Shown in pieces: positions 1 through 8,766 of a stretch of DNA of 64,000 nucleotides. The notes under the pieces are model-generated. The model searched no databases, was not told the DNA's origin, and saw only the letters and a program-made list of their open reading frames with translations. A program made the position numbers and the translations under genes. The DNA comes from an uncultured Ruminococcus sp. (lineage in GTDB: Bacteria > Bacillota > Clostridia > Oscillospirales > Acutalibacteraceae). Every line of letters begins with the position of its first letter. The stretch's first letter is position 1. The stretch is from contig CACWNY010000020.1 in NCBI GenBank assembly GCA_902762375.1, forward strand, positions 20,976 to 84,975, in the 5' to 3' direction.

Positions 1-728
1 CTGATTTGTTGCAAGGTCATCAAAGAAAGCAGATGTTTCTTCTGCGTTTCGTCCAGCAGACAGCCTTGATTGACAAAAGTATTATGTGTGGCTTTACAGA
101 AATCTTTGGTAATCAGGAATAAATCACGGTCTTTTTTGATATGTTCTTTATTGATAAAGATTTTCAGTTTATTGGCAATCGCTTTACAGCCGTCAAGCAC
201 ATAGGGATTGTCTTTTTTTCTGACAAAGGAACTGTTGGCAATCACATGAAACAGAAATAGACACGCAACAGAATAGACAAAACAAATCAGCGTACATACA
301 TAAGCAAACGGAATACGGTATAATTCTATAGCACCTGCATATTCCATTAACAACAGTTGCAGACAGATGGTAAACGATATTCCGCCAAAGTGAAGATTAT
401 CACAAAACACAAACGATACCACACCGACAACAATCAGATTGACCGCCGTTGCCACAAAAGGATTTAATCCCGCAAATATGCCGATGGTAATAATCACTAA
501 AAGTAAAGTGAACTGCCGTATGTAGTTGAAAACATTGAAAGTCGTATCAAATAATTCCTTTAAAGTAATAATGCACACAACAGCAATACACATCATATCA
601 CTGCCGTAAATAGCGTTGACGATAAAACATAATGCAATTCCCATAACAGAAACAGGCAGATAATGTTTAAATGTTTTCCAGATATCTTTTATCAACACAA
701 CAAAGTTATCTTTCAGTTTGGTAAACAT
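1..728 (-). CDS. FUSC-like integral membrane protein (3' end beyond window)
   Basis: An open frame reads leftward from an ATG at 726-728 and runs off the window edge without a stop. The start has an AGGAAGGA ribosome site. About 242 residues are visible: a short cytoplasmic start (MFTKLKDNFVVLIKDIW), about six hydrophobic segments over residues 20-165 (for example LLLVIITIGIFAGL), then a soluble charged stretch beginning near RKKDNPYVLDG. This layout of a six-helix block followed by a cytoplasmic helical domain resembles the FUSC/aromatic-acid exporter family, but no diagnostic motif fixes the substrate. It is divergent from the GntR-ABC operon, with a repeat and two promoters between them. 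The membrane topology is clear; the family name is an inference. Confidence 0.6.
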   Translation of the reverse strand, partial: MFTKLKDNFVVLIKDIWKTFKHYLPVSVMGIALCFIVNAIYGSDMMCIAVVCIITLKELFDTTFNVFNYIRQFTLLLVIITIGIFAGLNPFVATAVNLIVVGVVSFVFCDNLHFGGISFTICLQLLLMEYAGAIELYRIPFAYVCTLICFVYSVACLFLFHVIANSSFVRKKDNPYVLDGCKAIANKLKIFINKEHIKKDRDLFLITKDFCKATHNTFVNQGCLLDETQKKHLLSLMTLQQI

Positions 729-773
729 ACGCAATTCCTTCCTTGATACAAAGTAAAACAACATACCTCTCTA

Positions 774-802
774 ATTTTATACTATTTTGTACTTACAGTC
801 AA
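774..802 (-). promoter_or_regulatory. Sigma-A type promoter for the FUSC-like gene
   Basis: On the minus strand there is a TTGACT -35 box (797-802), a 17-nt spacer and a TAAAAT -10 box (774-779), about 45 bases upstream of the start codon. Confidence 0.5.
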
Positions 803-867
803 GATTTTGAAAAATTTTGTATAGAACAAATGAATTTCCATGTCTTTTTTTGACACGGAAGCGTATA

Positions 868-1015
868 GCTATGACAATGAAAAGTTTTTGTCCACTTTTT
901 TCAAAAAGTGGGCAGGGTTAAGGGGCGGCAGCCCCTTAGCAGGATTTTAAAGGGCGGCAGCCCTTTAACGCATAAAAATCCAAACAAAATTTGCGTAAGC
1001 AAATTTTGTCAATTC
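868..1015 (+). repeat. Modular four-hairpin repeat, locus 1 (H1-H2-H3-H4)
   Basis: A complete forward copy lies between divergent genes. It contains H1 (GACAATGAAAAGTTTTTGTC, then CCACTTTTTT/AAAAAGTGG), H2 (AAGGGGCGGCAGCCCCTT), H3 (AAAGGGCGGCAGCCCTTT) and H4 (CAAAATTTGCGTAAGCAAATTTTG split as two 10-base arms around GTAA). The rest of the gap from 729 holds the FUSC promoter; the part after 1015 holds the GntR promoter and operator. Confidence 0.85.
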
Positions 1016-1031
1016 AGACAGAAAAATTCTC

Positions 1032-1060
1032 TTGACATCAGCAAGAGAATATGCTATATT
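1032..1060 (+). promoter_or_regulatory. Promoter of the GntR-ABC operon
   Basis: A consensus TTGACA (1032-1037) is followed after exactly 17 bases by TATATT (1055-1060). It is placed 57 bases before the TTG start of the GntR gene, and its -10 box is overlapped by the operator-like palindrome. Confidence 0.75.
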
Positions 1061-1090
1061 AATTGTATTAATTGAGCTAGTACAATTAAT
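1058..1090 (+). promoter_or_regulatory. YtrA-type GntR operator (palindrome)
   Basis: The arms ATTAATTGTATTA (1058-1070) and TAGTACAATTAAT (1078-1090) are inverted repeats with one mismatch over 13 bases and a 7-base spacer. The core TTGTA-TA...TAGTACAA resembles operators bound by YtrA-subfamily GntR repressors. It overlaps the -10 box and transcription start and lies directly upstream of a YtrA-like gene, so autoregulation is the simplest reading (inference). Confidence 0.7.
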
Positions 1091-1116
1091 ATGTTTACAG
1101 AAAGGAGCGGACAGTT

Positions 1117-1491
1117 TTGTTTTCTATTGATTATCACAGCCGACAGCCGATTTACGAACAGTTGTATGATAATGTTATCCATCTGGTATCGTTGGGAGTG
1201 CTGACACCTGATGAACAGCTTCCCCCTGTCAGACAGCTTGCTATGGAACTGGGAATTAATCCCAATACCGTTTCCAAAGCTTACAAAAATCTGGAAAATG
1301 ACGGTATGATTTATTCGGTAGTCGGGAAAGGGTCTTTTATTTCGGGAAAGTCGGATATCACCGAATGGAAAAAACAGGAAATTACCACAAAGATAACACA
1401 AGCCGTACAGGAAGCTGTAAAATTAGGCATAGAACAACAACAGATTGTCGAACTTGTTGACACGGTTTATAAAGGAGGGAATCAATCTTGA
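1117..1491 (+). CDS. GntR-family (YtrA subfamily) transcriptional regulator
   Basis: A 124-residue protein. Residues 8-75 form the winged helix typical of the family (QPIYEQLYD, then [20 protein letters not shown] and the [10 protein letters not shown] wing). The C-terminal part is only about 45 residues, as in the YtrA subfamily, which lacks a large effector domain and normally controls linked ABC transporters. The TTG start (1117) follows an AGGAG site by 9 bases. Its stop overlaps the TTG start of the ATPase gene (TTGA), so the two are translationally coupled. It probably represses its own operon through the 1058-1090 palindrome until a signal, in relatives often cell-envelope stress, relieves it; the signal here is unknown. 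Confidence 0.9.
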   Translation: MFSIDYHSRQPIYEQLYDNVIHLVSLGVLTPDEQLPPVRQLAMELGINPNTVSKAYKNLENDGMIYSVVGKGSFISGKSDITEWKKQEITTKITQAVQEAVKLGIEQQQIVELVDTVYKGGNQS

Positions 1492-2399
1492 TAACGATTG
1501 AAAATGTATCGAAAACTTTTGGTACGGTAAAGGCACTGAATAATTTGAGCATTACCATAACATCAGGAACAGTGTTCGGTCTGGTAGGGTCGAATGGCAG
1601 TGGAAAAAGTACTTTGCTGAGAATTTTATCGGGTGTATACACCGCAGACAGTGGCAGTATTACGATAGATGGCGAAAATGCTTACGATAACGAAATGGTT
1701 AAAGGAAAATGCTGTTTTGTATCAGATTTTCCGTATTTTTCCAACAATGCCACCCTTAAAAACATGGCAGTACTGTACCGTTCATTATACCCGAACTGGA
1801 ATGAGGAAAAATATCAGACCTTATCCAAAATTTTCCCTATCAATAACAAGGACAAAATCATCAGAATGTCGAAAGGTATGCAAAGACAGGTAGCTTTGAT
1901 ACTGGCACTTTCGGTATGTCCGAAATACCTCTTTCTGGACGAAATCTTTGACGGTCTTGACCCCGTTATCCGACAGCTTGTCAAAAAACTGATAGTAGAC
2001 GATATCACCGAAAACAATATGACAGTCATTATCGCTTCACACAATCTGAGAGAACTCGAAGATATCTGTGACCACATCGGATTTCTGCACAAGGGCGGAA
2101 TACTTCTGGAACAGGAAATTGATGATTTGAAACTCAATCTGCACCGTATACAGGTAGCTTACGAAAATCCGTTGCCTGAAAATGCGTTTGCACAACTGGA
2201 TATCGTCAAACTCAAGAATACAGGAAAACTGTATGAACTGGTTGCCAGAGGAACTCTGGAAGAAATAGAAACGATAGTAAAATCACACAATCCTTTATTC
2301 TGTGAAGTGTTACCGCTTACTCTGGAAGAAATCTTTATCAGTGAAATGGAGGTGGCAGGATATGACATCGACAATATCCTCAATCAACAAACCCAATAA
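1488..2399 (+). CDS. ABC transporter ATP-binding protein (YtrB-like)
   Basis: A 303-residue ATPase. Walker A is GSNGSGKST at residues 34-42, the degenerate signature MSKGMQRQ lies near residue 125, and Walker B with D-loop is [13 protein letters not shown] near 146-158, followed by the switch His in [11 protein letters not shown]. The extra C-terminal 80 residues after the nucleotide-binding domain are usual for ABC-2 type exporter ATPases. Start is TTG after GGAGGG, overlapping the upstream stop by 4 bases; the end overlaps the permease start by 38 bases. With the GntR regulator and permease it forms a YtrABC-like three-gene operon whose transported substrate cannot be told from sequence. 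Confidence 0.93.
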   Translation: MITIENVSKTFGTVKALNNLSITITSGTVFGLVGSNGSGKSTLLRILSGVYTADSGSITIDGENAYDNEMVKGKCCFVSDFPYFSNNATLKNMAVLYRSLYPNWNEEKYQTLSKIFPINNKDKIIRMSKGMQRQVALILALSVCPKYLFLDEIFDGLDPVIRQLVKKLIVDDITENNMTVIIASHNLRELEDICDHIGFLHKGGILLEQEIDDLKLNLHRIQVAYENPLPENAFAQLDIVKLKNTGKLYELVARGTLEEIETIVKSHNPLFCEVLPLTLEEIFISEMEVAGYDIDNILNQQTQ

Positions 2400-4527
2400 A
2401 AAGAATAGCTTTTTCGGTTTAGTCAAATGGTCATTTTTCAGCAGTGTACCGTTATTTGTGGTGTACTGTTGTATACTGGCAATCGTTTTGCCGATATCCA
2501 TATTTTCAGCAATGGCAAATGAAAGTTATAGTTATGTCAATCGTGTATTTGATGTATTTATTCCTGTATTGGAAGTCATTTTCGTGATATTTTTCGGAAT
2601 AATTTTATTCAAAGATTTTCATAACAAACGCAGTGTAGACTTATACGCTTCTTTTCCTGTCAAGAAAGTAACGATGTTTCTGGCAAAATATGTGGCAGGT
2701 ATACTGATGTTGTTGATACCGCTTTTGGTGTTTACTTTTATCGCAGGACTGATACCGTCCATGTTTCCCGAACCACATCACATCATAGATGATTTCGGAG
2801 AATATGATACTTACTCTGTCATTGTACAACCCTATTTACCGTATATTATGAAAGAGTGTCTGCGTATGTTTTTAGGTGTAATTGCCACTTATTCTATGTT
2901 TACGGTAACCGCTTTACTGTGCGGAACAATTTTAAGTACATTGATTTCTTATGGTGTTGTCAATATACTATATCCTGTATTGATAATGTTGATGCTGGAG
3001 TTACTGACAAAGACTATACCAGGATTGTCATTTGTCAAGGATAACGGATTGCATATGGTAGGTTTTATTACGATGACGGCATTATCACCTGTTTTGCTGT
3101 TGGTTCTTGCAGGACAAATTCACATCAGCAGTGCAGAAGAAATTTTAATGAGTGAACCTGTATTGACATTAACCGGTTATATTCTGTTTTGTGTTATCTT
3201 TACTGTTCTGATGATAGTGGCAGGTTGTCTGATTGCCAAAAGACGCAAAAATGAAAATGTGCAAAATTCATTTATTAACCGTATTTCAAAATCCATTATT
3301 ACCGTCTTTATTGTAGTGACTTCATCTATTGTGTCAGGGACTGTTTTCAAAACCGGTTTTTATCATTCTATTAATGAAGGAAGTGTCAATACAACAGTAA
3401 TTTTTCTTCTTGGCAGTGTCTTAGGTGCGATACTTTCATTCCTTGTATTCACTTTTGTTTATAATAAAGGGGTAAAGGGATTTTTCAAAGAATTGCCTGT
3501 ATTTGGTATTTCGATGGGAATTGTACTGGCGATGGTACTGGTTGTTATTACAGGATGTTTCGGTACAGACAGTTATGTGCCAAAAACAGAAGATATTGAG
3601 TCGGTAGCGATTGTTAATGATTATCTGAGCGTGGATTTATACGAGCAAAATGGGTATTATCAATTTTATCAGAATAGTAATTACAGTATTCCGGAATATA
3701 TTTCGTGTGAAACCTATTATGACAGTGATAACCATGAAAAAGTCATGAACTATCATTTACAAGATAAGGCTATCATAGAAAAAACAAGACAAATTCATCA
3801 GTTGATTATTGATGATGTGAAATCTAAGAACAGTCCTTTTTATACCCTTTTCGGAGCAGAAGAAAATTATTATTACGAAGAAGAAGAGTACTATAACGGA
3901 GGCGATATCGCATATAGAAAGCCTTACAGCAAGGAAACAGATATTCAGATACAGTATATCCTCACAAACGGAAAAACTGTGACAAAAAAGTATAGTAAAA
4001 TATATTGTACGAATGATGAAATCAGTAAGTTACTCAATGAAATCATGTCATCAGATACTTATAAACAAAACTGTTTCAGTTTCATGAAACACGACATACA
4101 ACATTTAACTATTGAAAGCATACAGCATATTTTTGAAGATACTACTTATACTGCAGAAGAGGTAGGTACAGATTTTTATAATGATGAACAGAAGCTGAAA
4201 GAACTCTACCATACATTCGTACAGGATTTCATGAACGATAAAAATGTTTTAGATACTGTTATTAGGCAAAATCTGTTATACAGACAAAGCGAGGACAGTT
4301 ATAATGAACTTTCCGAAAGAGAAGATGATTTAGTATTGCGAATGGTATTCGAGCAGAGAAAACGGACAGCCAATAAAAAGATTGATGAGGAATACATTCC
4401 CACAAAAGAAGAATACTGGTATTTGTCATCAGGATATACCAACACCATCAATCTTGCAAAGAAGTACAGTAAGCAAAAAATATCCTCACCAAATGAATAT
4501 GTATTTATCTCAAAATACAACGACTAG
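2362..4527 (+). CDS. ABC-2 type permease with large extracytoplasmic C-terminal region
   Basis: A 721-residue protein. I place the start at ATG 2362 because GGAGG lies 8 bases before it; an in-frame start at 2302 would lie deeper inside the ATPase gene. Residues about 20-430 hold roughly ten hydrophobic helices in ABC-2 permease style ([26 protein letters not shown] is a typical cytoplasmic loop). After a last helix ending near VVITGCFG, residues 430-721 are soluble, acidic and Tyr-rich and probably face outside. A soluble tail of this kind is seen in clostridial permeases; DUF6449 is a possible match that I cannot confirm. The gene ends immediately before a TAATTCG-type repeat. Confidence 0.85.
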   Translation: MTSTISSINKPNKKNSFFGLVKWSFFSSVPLFVVYCCILAIVLPISIFSAMANESYSYVNRVFDVFIPVLEVIFVIFFGIILFKDFHNKRSVDLYASFPVKKVTMFLAKYVAGILMLLIPLLVFTFIAGLIPSMFPEPHHIIDDFGEYDTYSVIVQPYLPYIMKECLRMFLGVIATYSMFTVTALLCGTILSTLISYGVVNILYPVLIMLMLELLTKTIPGLSFVKDNGLHMVGFITMTALSPVLLLVLAGQIHISSAEEILMSEPVLTLTGYILFCVIFTVLMIVAGCLIAKRRKNENVQNSFINRISKSIITVFIVVTSSIVSGTVFKTGFYHSINEGSVNTTVIFLLGSVLGAILSFLVFTFVYNKGVKGFFKELPVFGISMGIVLAMVLVVITGCFGTDSYVPKTEDIESVAIVNDYLSVDLYEQNGYYQFYQNSNYSIPEYISCETYYDSDNHEKVMNYHLQDKAIIEKTRQIHQLIIDDVKSKNSPFYTLFGAEENYYYEEEEYYNGGDIAYRKPYSKETDIQIQYILTNGKTVTKKYSKIYCTNDEISKLLNEIMSSDTYKQNCFSFMKHDIQHLTIESIQHIFEDTTYTAEEVGTDFYNDEQKLKELYHTFVQDFMNDKNVLDTVIRQNLLYRQSEDSYNELSEREDDLVLRMVFEQRKRTANKKIDEEYIPTKEEYWYLSSGYTNTINLAKKYSKQKISSPNEYVFISKYND

Positions 4528-4530
4528 GTT

Positions 4531-4550
4531 TAATTCGTAATGCGTAATTA
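4531..4550 (+). repeat. Gene-end module TAATTCGTAATGCGTAATTA
   Basis: A 20-bp copy starts 4 bases after the permease stop, on the same strand as the gene. Related copies lie at 21219-21246, 25548-25566, 56105-56131, 57125-57151 and 60421-60432. Confidence 0.75.
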
Positions 4551-4575
4551 TCTGATAAAAAACACCGTCAGGCGG

Positions 4576-4836
4576 TGACAATTAAAAGTTTTGTCCACTT
4601 TTTCAAAAGTGGTAGGGGTCAAGGGCAATGTCGTCAACTTAAGAGTGTCATTCCGAACGAAGTGAGGAATCTTTTGAAGATTCTTCGTCGCTTTCGCTCC
4701 TCAGAATGACAACAATATTCCTCAGAATGACAACAATATATTATTTCAAACAGGCTTTTTTCTTAAGTTGATGACATTGGGGTCAAGGGGACAAAGTCCC
4801 CTTTGTGGGATTTTTAAGGGCAAAGCCCTTAAACGC
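4576..4836 (+). repeat. Modular hairpin repeat, locus 2, interrupted by an insertion
   Basis: H1 (4576-4612) and H2/H3 (4780-4836) of a forward copy are separated by a 154-bp insertion at 4626-4779. Removing the insertion and one copy of the 10-bp duplication restores the usual GGGGTCAAGGGG..CCCC module, so the repeat was there before the insertion. The gap between the convergent genes at 4527 and 4877 holds only repeats and a terminator. Confidence 0.85.
4626..4779. mobile_element. MITE-like element with 18-bp inverted ends and 10-bp target duplication
   Basis: The ends are CAATGTCGTCAACTTAAG (4626-4643) and CTTAAGTTGATGACATTG (4762-4779), inverted with one mismatch in 18. The flanks are perfect direct repeats GGGTCAAGGG (4616-4625 and 4780-4789). 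At 154 bp it has no coding capacity. The interior folds as a long imperfect hairpin from TGTCATTCCGAACGAAG to CAGAATGACA. The inner end sequence TCAACTTAAG and the 10-bp duplication recall the IS231 group of the IS4 family (from memory). No transposase is in the window, so it would have to be moved in trans. Confidence 0.85.
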
Positions 4837-4838
4837 AA

Positions 4839-4870
4839 AAGGAGGAATTTCCGAAAGGAAATTCCTCCTT
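4839..4870 (-). terminator. Terminator of the LRR/Ig-like protein gene
   Basis: A perfect 14-bp stem AAGGAGGAATTTCC / GGAAATTCCTCCTT with a GAAA loop lies just beyond the stop at 4877. Reading on the minus strand it is followed by TTTTGCGTTT, a modest T tract. Confidence 0.75.
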
Positions 4871-4876
4871 AACGAT

Positions 4877-7800
4877 TTATTGCACGATAACCTCACATAC
4901 GGCGGTAAGTCCGTTTGAGGATTTTACAGTAATGGTTGCTGTGCCTGTACCTCTGGCAACAATTCTTCCTGCTTTGTTGACGGTGGCAACAGAAGTATTG
5001 TTACTTTTGAATGTATAAGTTACTGTGTCATCAGCAGGAGTGAGAATGGGAGCAAGCGTATACATCTCCGAAACATTGAGACTTAATTCTGTTTTATCCA
5101 GTGTCAATGTTTTCTGTGGCGTGACGGTAACTGTACAGGTTGCTTTCAGTCCGTTAGAAGCAATAACCGTAATGGTGGCAATACCCTCACCTCTTGCCAC
5201 AACTCTTCCACTTGAATTTACGGTGGCTACTGCGGTATTATTGCTTTTGAATGTGTAGGTTACCGTATCATCAGCAGGAGTGAGTATAGGTGCAAGCGTA
5301 TACATCTCCGAAACACCGATACTTAAATCTGTTTTATCCAGTGTCAAAGTTTTCTGTGGCGTGACGGTAACTGTACAGGTAGCTTTTAGTCCGTTAGAAG
5401 CAATAACCGTAATGGTAGCAACACCCTCACCTCTTGCGACAATTCTACCACTTGAATTTACAGTGGCTACTGCGGTATTGTTGCTTTTGAATGTGTAAGT
5501 CACGGTTGTATCTCCTGAATAAAGTGTCGAAGTAAGTGTATACATCTCACTTATACTCAGGTTCAGTTCAGTTTTGTCAAGAGTAAGTGTTTCTTTCTGT
5601 GATACATTTACCGTACAGGTAGCTTTCATGCCGTTGGAGGCAGTAACAGTGATGGTTGCTGAACCTTCACCTCTGGCAACAATTCTTCCTGCCTTGTTTA
5701 CGGTAGCAACGGCTGTATTGTTGCTTTTGAATGTGTAAGTGACTTCGGTATCTGTTTCGGGAATAATGGCTGTCGAAAGTGTGTACATTTCGCCTGTTTC
5801 CAGATTAAGTTCTTCTTTATCTAAAAGAATACGGGGACAATTATAATATACGGTTAAATTGTTCAGCGTCTGTGGAACTCCGAAATCATTTATGTTTCTC
5901 CATTGTTCCTCAGTGCCTGTATAGTACACTTTCAGATTATTGCAACCATTAAAAGCATACGGATAAATTGCTGTTACACTGTTGGGGATTGTTATGCTTG
6001 TCAGACTGCTACAGCCTGCAAATGTATAGGTACCTATATTTGTCATGCTATCGGAGATAGTGATATGACCTGTTAATTTACTGCAACCGTTGAATGCTAA
6101 TTCACCGATATAAGTAACGCTGTCAGGTATGGTAATATTTGTTAAATTAGTACACCATGCAAATGCACCTGTACCGATATTTATCACACCATCAGGAATA
6201 ACCACACTCTTCAAACTTTCGCACCATGAAAAAGCTGTCCACATTATGCCGTCTGAATCTACAGGTTCAATAGCAGTGCTACCGATATGCCTGACAGGTA
6301 TACCGTCAATCTTTTGGGGAATAACTACCTGTTCATCATTACCTGTATATTGTATAATGGCTATTTCACTGTTATTGATAATAATATATTCAAAATCACC
6401 ATAAGTTAAAATTTTGAAGTGTATAGTTGCATTTTCGAACATTGCACTTATACTGGTATCTGCGGTAAGTTCGTTCCACTGACTTTGACTGCCTACATAA
6501 TAAACATCGTTCAGATTGCAATAATTGAACGCATAGGGTTCAATCGTTGTTACCATAGGAATGGTTATGCTGTCCAGATAACGACCTTCAAAGGCGTATG
6601 CTCCGATAGTTTTTACAGGCAAACTATAATAAGACGGTATATCAGGTGTATCACCTATGTACGATGGAATAATAACATTACTGTCTGTACCTGTATACTT
6701 TGTGATTTTAGCTTTTGGTTGTTCGTAATATGTCTGTTGTTCAACGGTGTACTCAAAATCTCCGTAAGTATAGTAGATTATATTGCTATAAATGGAACTG
6801 TTTCCATCTATTTGTTGCCACTGTGTCATACTGCCAAGATAATGAATTTCTCTTATTGTTGTATTGGGACTAAAACCTCCGATTTTAGTTATGCTGGTGG
6901 GAATTGTCAAACTTTCCAGTTCCCAATAATATTCTTCATACGGGTACTGTGGCATATCACTTCCTATGCAAGTTACGGGTATACCTTCAATTTCAGAGGG
7001 AATAACAACACTGGTTTCGTTACCGTTATATCTGGTTATTCTGATTTCAGGGGAATAAGAGTAAGTACCAGTTGGGTTGCATGAATACTCAAAATCTTCA
7101 TACTGAAAATGAATATTGGGTATACTCATATACAGTGAACTATAGTTTTCGCATATCTGTAACCATTGATTGTAAGTTCCAATATAATAAACATCACTCA
7201 GAGTGTAGGTATAAGGTTCAGTGTAAGGTTCGTAAAGGGCATCATTTTCTATCATTTGTACAGTTTCAGGAATGGTTATACTTTCTACAGTAGTACATTC
7301 ATTGAATGTATAGGAACAGATACCCCGTACAGCCATTCCATCAATTTCCGAAGGAATAACAAGATGAGTGGCATTGCCGTTGTATTTTGTAATTCTGATT
7401 CCAGATTCTACATAACCGTATCCATAACTACTGTAAAAATGTTCAGAATAATCCTTATAAGTATACTCGAAATCTCCGTGAATATAGTAAATTTTTTCGA
7501 CATAGATGTAATCACTTCCATCTATGTGTTGCCACTGTGTCATACTGCCAAGATAATGAATTTCTCTTATTGTTGTACTGGGAGTGAGAGAACCGATTTT
7601 AGTTATGCTGGTGGGAATTGTTAAACTTTCCAACATATTGGGAGTAAATATATCATCTCCCATATTGGAAGTAATATCTATAGCTGTCACTGCTTCGCCG
7701 TCAATTTCGGAGGGGATAACAACACTGGTTTCGTTGCCGTTATATTTGGTGATGGTAAGTCCTGAACCCATTCCACCATAATAATTATAGTTATCCACAT

Positions 7801-8281
7801 ATTCAAAATCTCCGTAGATAAAGTTAATAGACATAGCAGAAATATATTCATAATTGCTTATTTGTTGCCACTGTGTTTTACTGCCAAGATAATGAATTTC
7901 TCTGATAGTGCCATATATATAGCCAAATTCTGTTATGCTGTCAGGAATAGTTAAACTTTCCAGTTCCCAATAATATTCTTCATACGGGTAATTTGACATA
8001 TCACTTCCTATGCAAGTTACGGGCATACCGTCAATTTCAGAGGGAATAACAACCGATGTGTCACTTCCGGTATACTTAGTGATAGTCACTTTGTTGTCCG
8101 ATACAGTATACTCAAAGTCACCGTAAACAGCGTCAGAGCTGTTAATTTGCTGTGTCTTTGCCTGACTTTGGGTTTTGTTTGTCTGATAGGCTGATGTTGT
8201 TATGACTGTTCCCGTTACCGCAACACTTTGCACGATTAGTGCCGTGAACAGTCCTAAGGTTAATTTTTTTAAAATACGCAT
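4877..8281 (-). CDS. Secreted BspA-type leucine-rich repeat protein with four Ig-like (Big_2) domains
   Basis: An 1134-residue protein. The signal peptide is residues 1-32 (KKLTLGLFTALIVQSVAVTG). Residues 50-800 are repeats opening with YGDFEYT and carrying ITKYxGxxTxVVIPSEIDG and LESLTIPxSITxIG, the BspA-type LRR pattern; the most regular LRR block is about residues 640-800. Residues 815-1134 are four Ig-like domains beginning LDKxELxL and containing TYTFKSNNTAVATVN.AGRIVARGEGxATITV. The ATG follows AAGGAGG by 5 bases. There is no dockerin, LPXTG motif or C-terminal helix, so how it stays at the surface is unclear. Repeat units are nearly identical at DNA level, so copy number may vary between strains. 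Probably binds polymers or host surfaces (family inference). Confidence 0.92.
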   Translation of the reverse strand: MRILKKLTLGLFTALIVQSVAVTGTVITTSAYQTNKTQSQAKTQQINSSDAVYGDFEYTVSDNKVTITKYTGSDTSVVIPSEIDGMPVTCIGSDMSNYPYEEYYWELESLTIPDSITEFGYIYGTIREIHYLGSKTQWQQISNYEYISAMSINFIYGDFEYVDNYNYYGGMGSGLTITKYNGNETSVVIPSEIDGEAVTAIDITSNMGDDIFTPNMLESLTIPTSITKIGSLTPSTTIREIHYLGSMTQWQHIDGSDYIYVEKIYYIHGDFEYTYKDYSEHFYSSYGYGYVESGIRITKYNGNATHLVIPSEIDGMAVRGICSYTFNECTTVESITIPETVQMIENDALYEPYTEPYTYTLSDVYYIGTYNQWLQICENYSSLYMSIPNIHFQYEDFEYSCNPTGTYSYSPEIRITRYNGNETSVVIPSEIEGIPVTCIGSDMPQYPYEEYYWELESLTIPTSITKIGGFSPNTTIREIHYLGSMTQWQQIDGNSSIYSNIIYYTYGDFEYTVEQQTYYEQPKAKITKYTGTDSNVIIPSYIGDTPDIPSYYSLPVKTIGAYAFEGRYLDSITIPMVTTIEPYAFNYCNLNDVYYVGSQSQWNELTADTSISAMFENATIHFKILTYGDFEYIIINNSEIAIIQYTGNDEQVVIPQKIDGIPVRHIGSTAIEPVDSDGIMWTAFSWCESLKSVVIPDGVINIGTGAFAWCTNLTNITIPDSVTYIGELAFNGCSKLTGHITISDSMTNIGTYTFAGCSSLTSITIPNSVTAIYPYAFNGCNNLKVYYTGTEEQWRNINDFGVPQTLNNLTVYYNCPRILLDKEELNLETGEMYTLSTAIIPETDTEVTYTFKSNNTAVATVNKAGRIVARGEGSATITVTASNGMKATCTVNVSQKETLTLDKTELNLSISEMYTLTSTLYSGDTTVTYTFKSNNTAVATVNSSGRIVARGEGVATITVIASNGLKATCTVTVTPQKTLTLDKTDLSIGVSEMYTLAPILTPADDTVTYTFKSNNTAVATVNSSGRVVARGEGIATITVIASNGLKATCTVTVTPQKTLTLDKTELSLNVSEMYTLAPILTPADDTVTYTFKSNNTSVATVNKAGRIVARGTGTATITVKSSNGLTAVCEVIVQ

Positions 8282-8337
8282 ATGCTTTCCTCCTTAAAAA
8301 TGTTGAAATTTTATATAGTATACAAATAATTTTTCTT

Positions 8338-8366
8338 ATTATACTATATTTTGATGATTTTTTCAA
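8338..8366 (-). promoter_or_regulatory. Promoter of the LRR/Ig-like protein gene
   Basis: Minus strand TTGAAA (8361-8366), 17-nt spacer, TATAAT (8338-8343), about 57 bases before the ATG. The rest of the gap 8282-8766 holds repeat locus 3 and the ppdK terminator. Confidence 0.7.
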
Positions 8367-8480
8367 TAATCTTAAAATCACAACCGTAAATTCTACGAAA
8401 AGAATAAAATCTATATGAAATTTAGTATAAAAATTACTATTTCAATTTAAGAGAGGAAAGTCTTTAAAAAAGTGTTTTCG

Positions 8481-8620
8481 GACAAAATCTGCTTACGCAG
8501 ATTTTGGATTTTCTTGGGGAGTTTAAGGGCTTTGCCCTTAAAAATCCCACAAGGGGCTGCCGCCCCTTGACCCTGCCAACTTTTTGAAAAAAGTTGACAA
8601 AAACTTTTAATTGTCACAGC
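8481..8620 (-). repeat. Modular hairpin repeat, locus 3 (reverse copy)
   Basis: Complete copy in reverse: H4 with arms CAAAATCTGC/GCAGATTTTG, H3 TTAAGGGCTTTGCCCTTAA, H2 AAGGGGCTGCCGCCCCTT, H1 variant AACTTTTT/AAAAAGTT, ending AAAACTTTTAATTGTCAC. A fragment of the outer flank (AAACTTTTAATTGTCACCGC) is repeated at 8643-8662. Confidence 0.85.
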
Positions 8621-8686
8621 TGAACCGCAGATAAACAATCCGAAACTTTTAATTGTCACCGCTAACACTCAGCAAAACAAAAAAGT

Positions 8687-8730
8687 AAGCGGAAATTACC
8701 GCCTGTCTGAACAGGGAATAATTTCCGCTT
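8687..8730 (-). terminator. Terminator of ppdK
   Basis: On the minus strand, 12-bp perfect arms AAGCGGAAATTA/TAATTTCCGCTT surround a 20-base loop and are followed by ACTTTTTTGTTTTG. It lies 37 bases after the ppdK stop. Confidence 0.85.
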
Positions 8731-8766
8731 TGGGTTATTTTAAGGGTATTAATTGCAAATTGCTGA

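Noticed and set aside
4626..4779. Remnant of a full insertion sequence
   Set aside because: There is no trace of a transposase between the intact ends; a non-autonomous element fits better.
6419..7084. 221-residue frame opposite the LRR gene
   Set aside because: Antisense shadow of a repetitive coding sequence; no ribosome site and Cys/Ile-rich nonsense composition.
8447..8668. Open frame inside repeat locus 3 (similar ones at 12541-12792, 19214-19411 and 60103-60333)
   Set aside because: They translate the hairpin repeats themselves (for example LCGSAV or KGQSPLWDFKGRSP), lack ribosome sites and recur wherever the repeat occurs.
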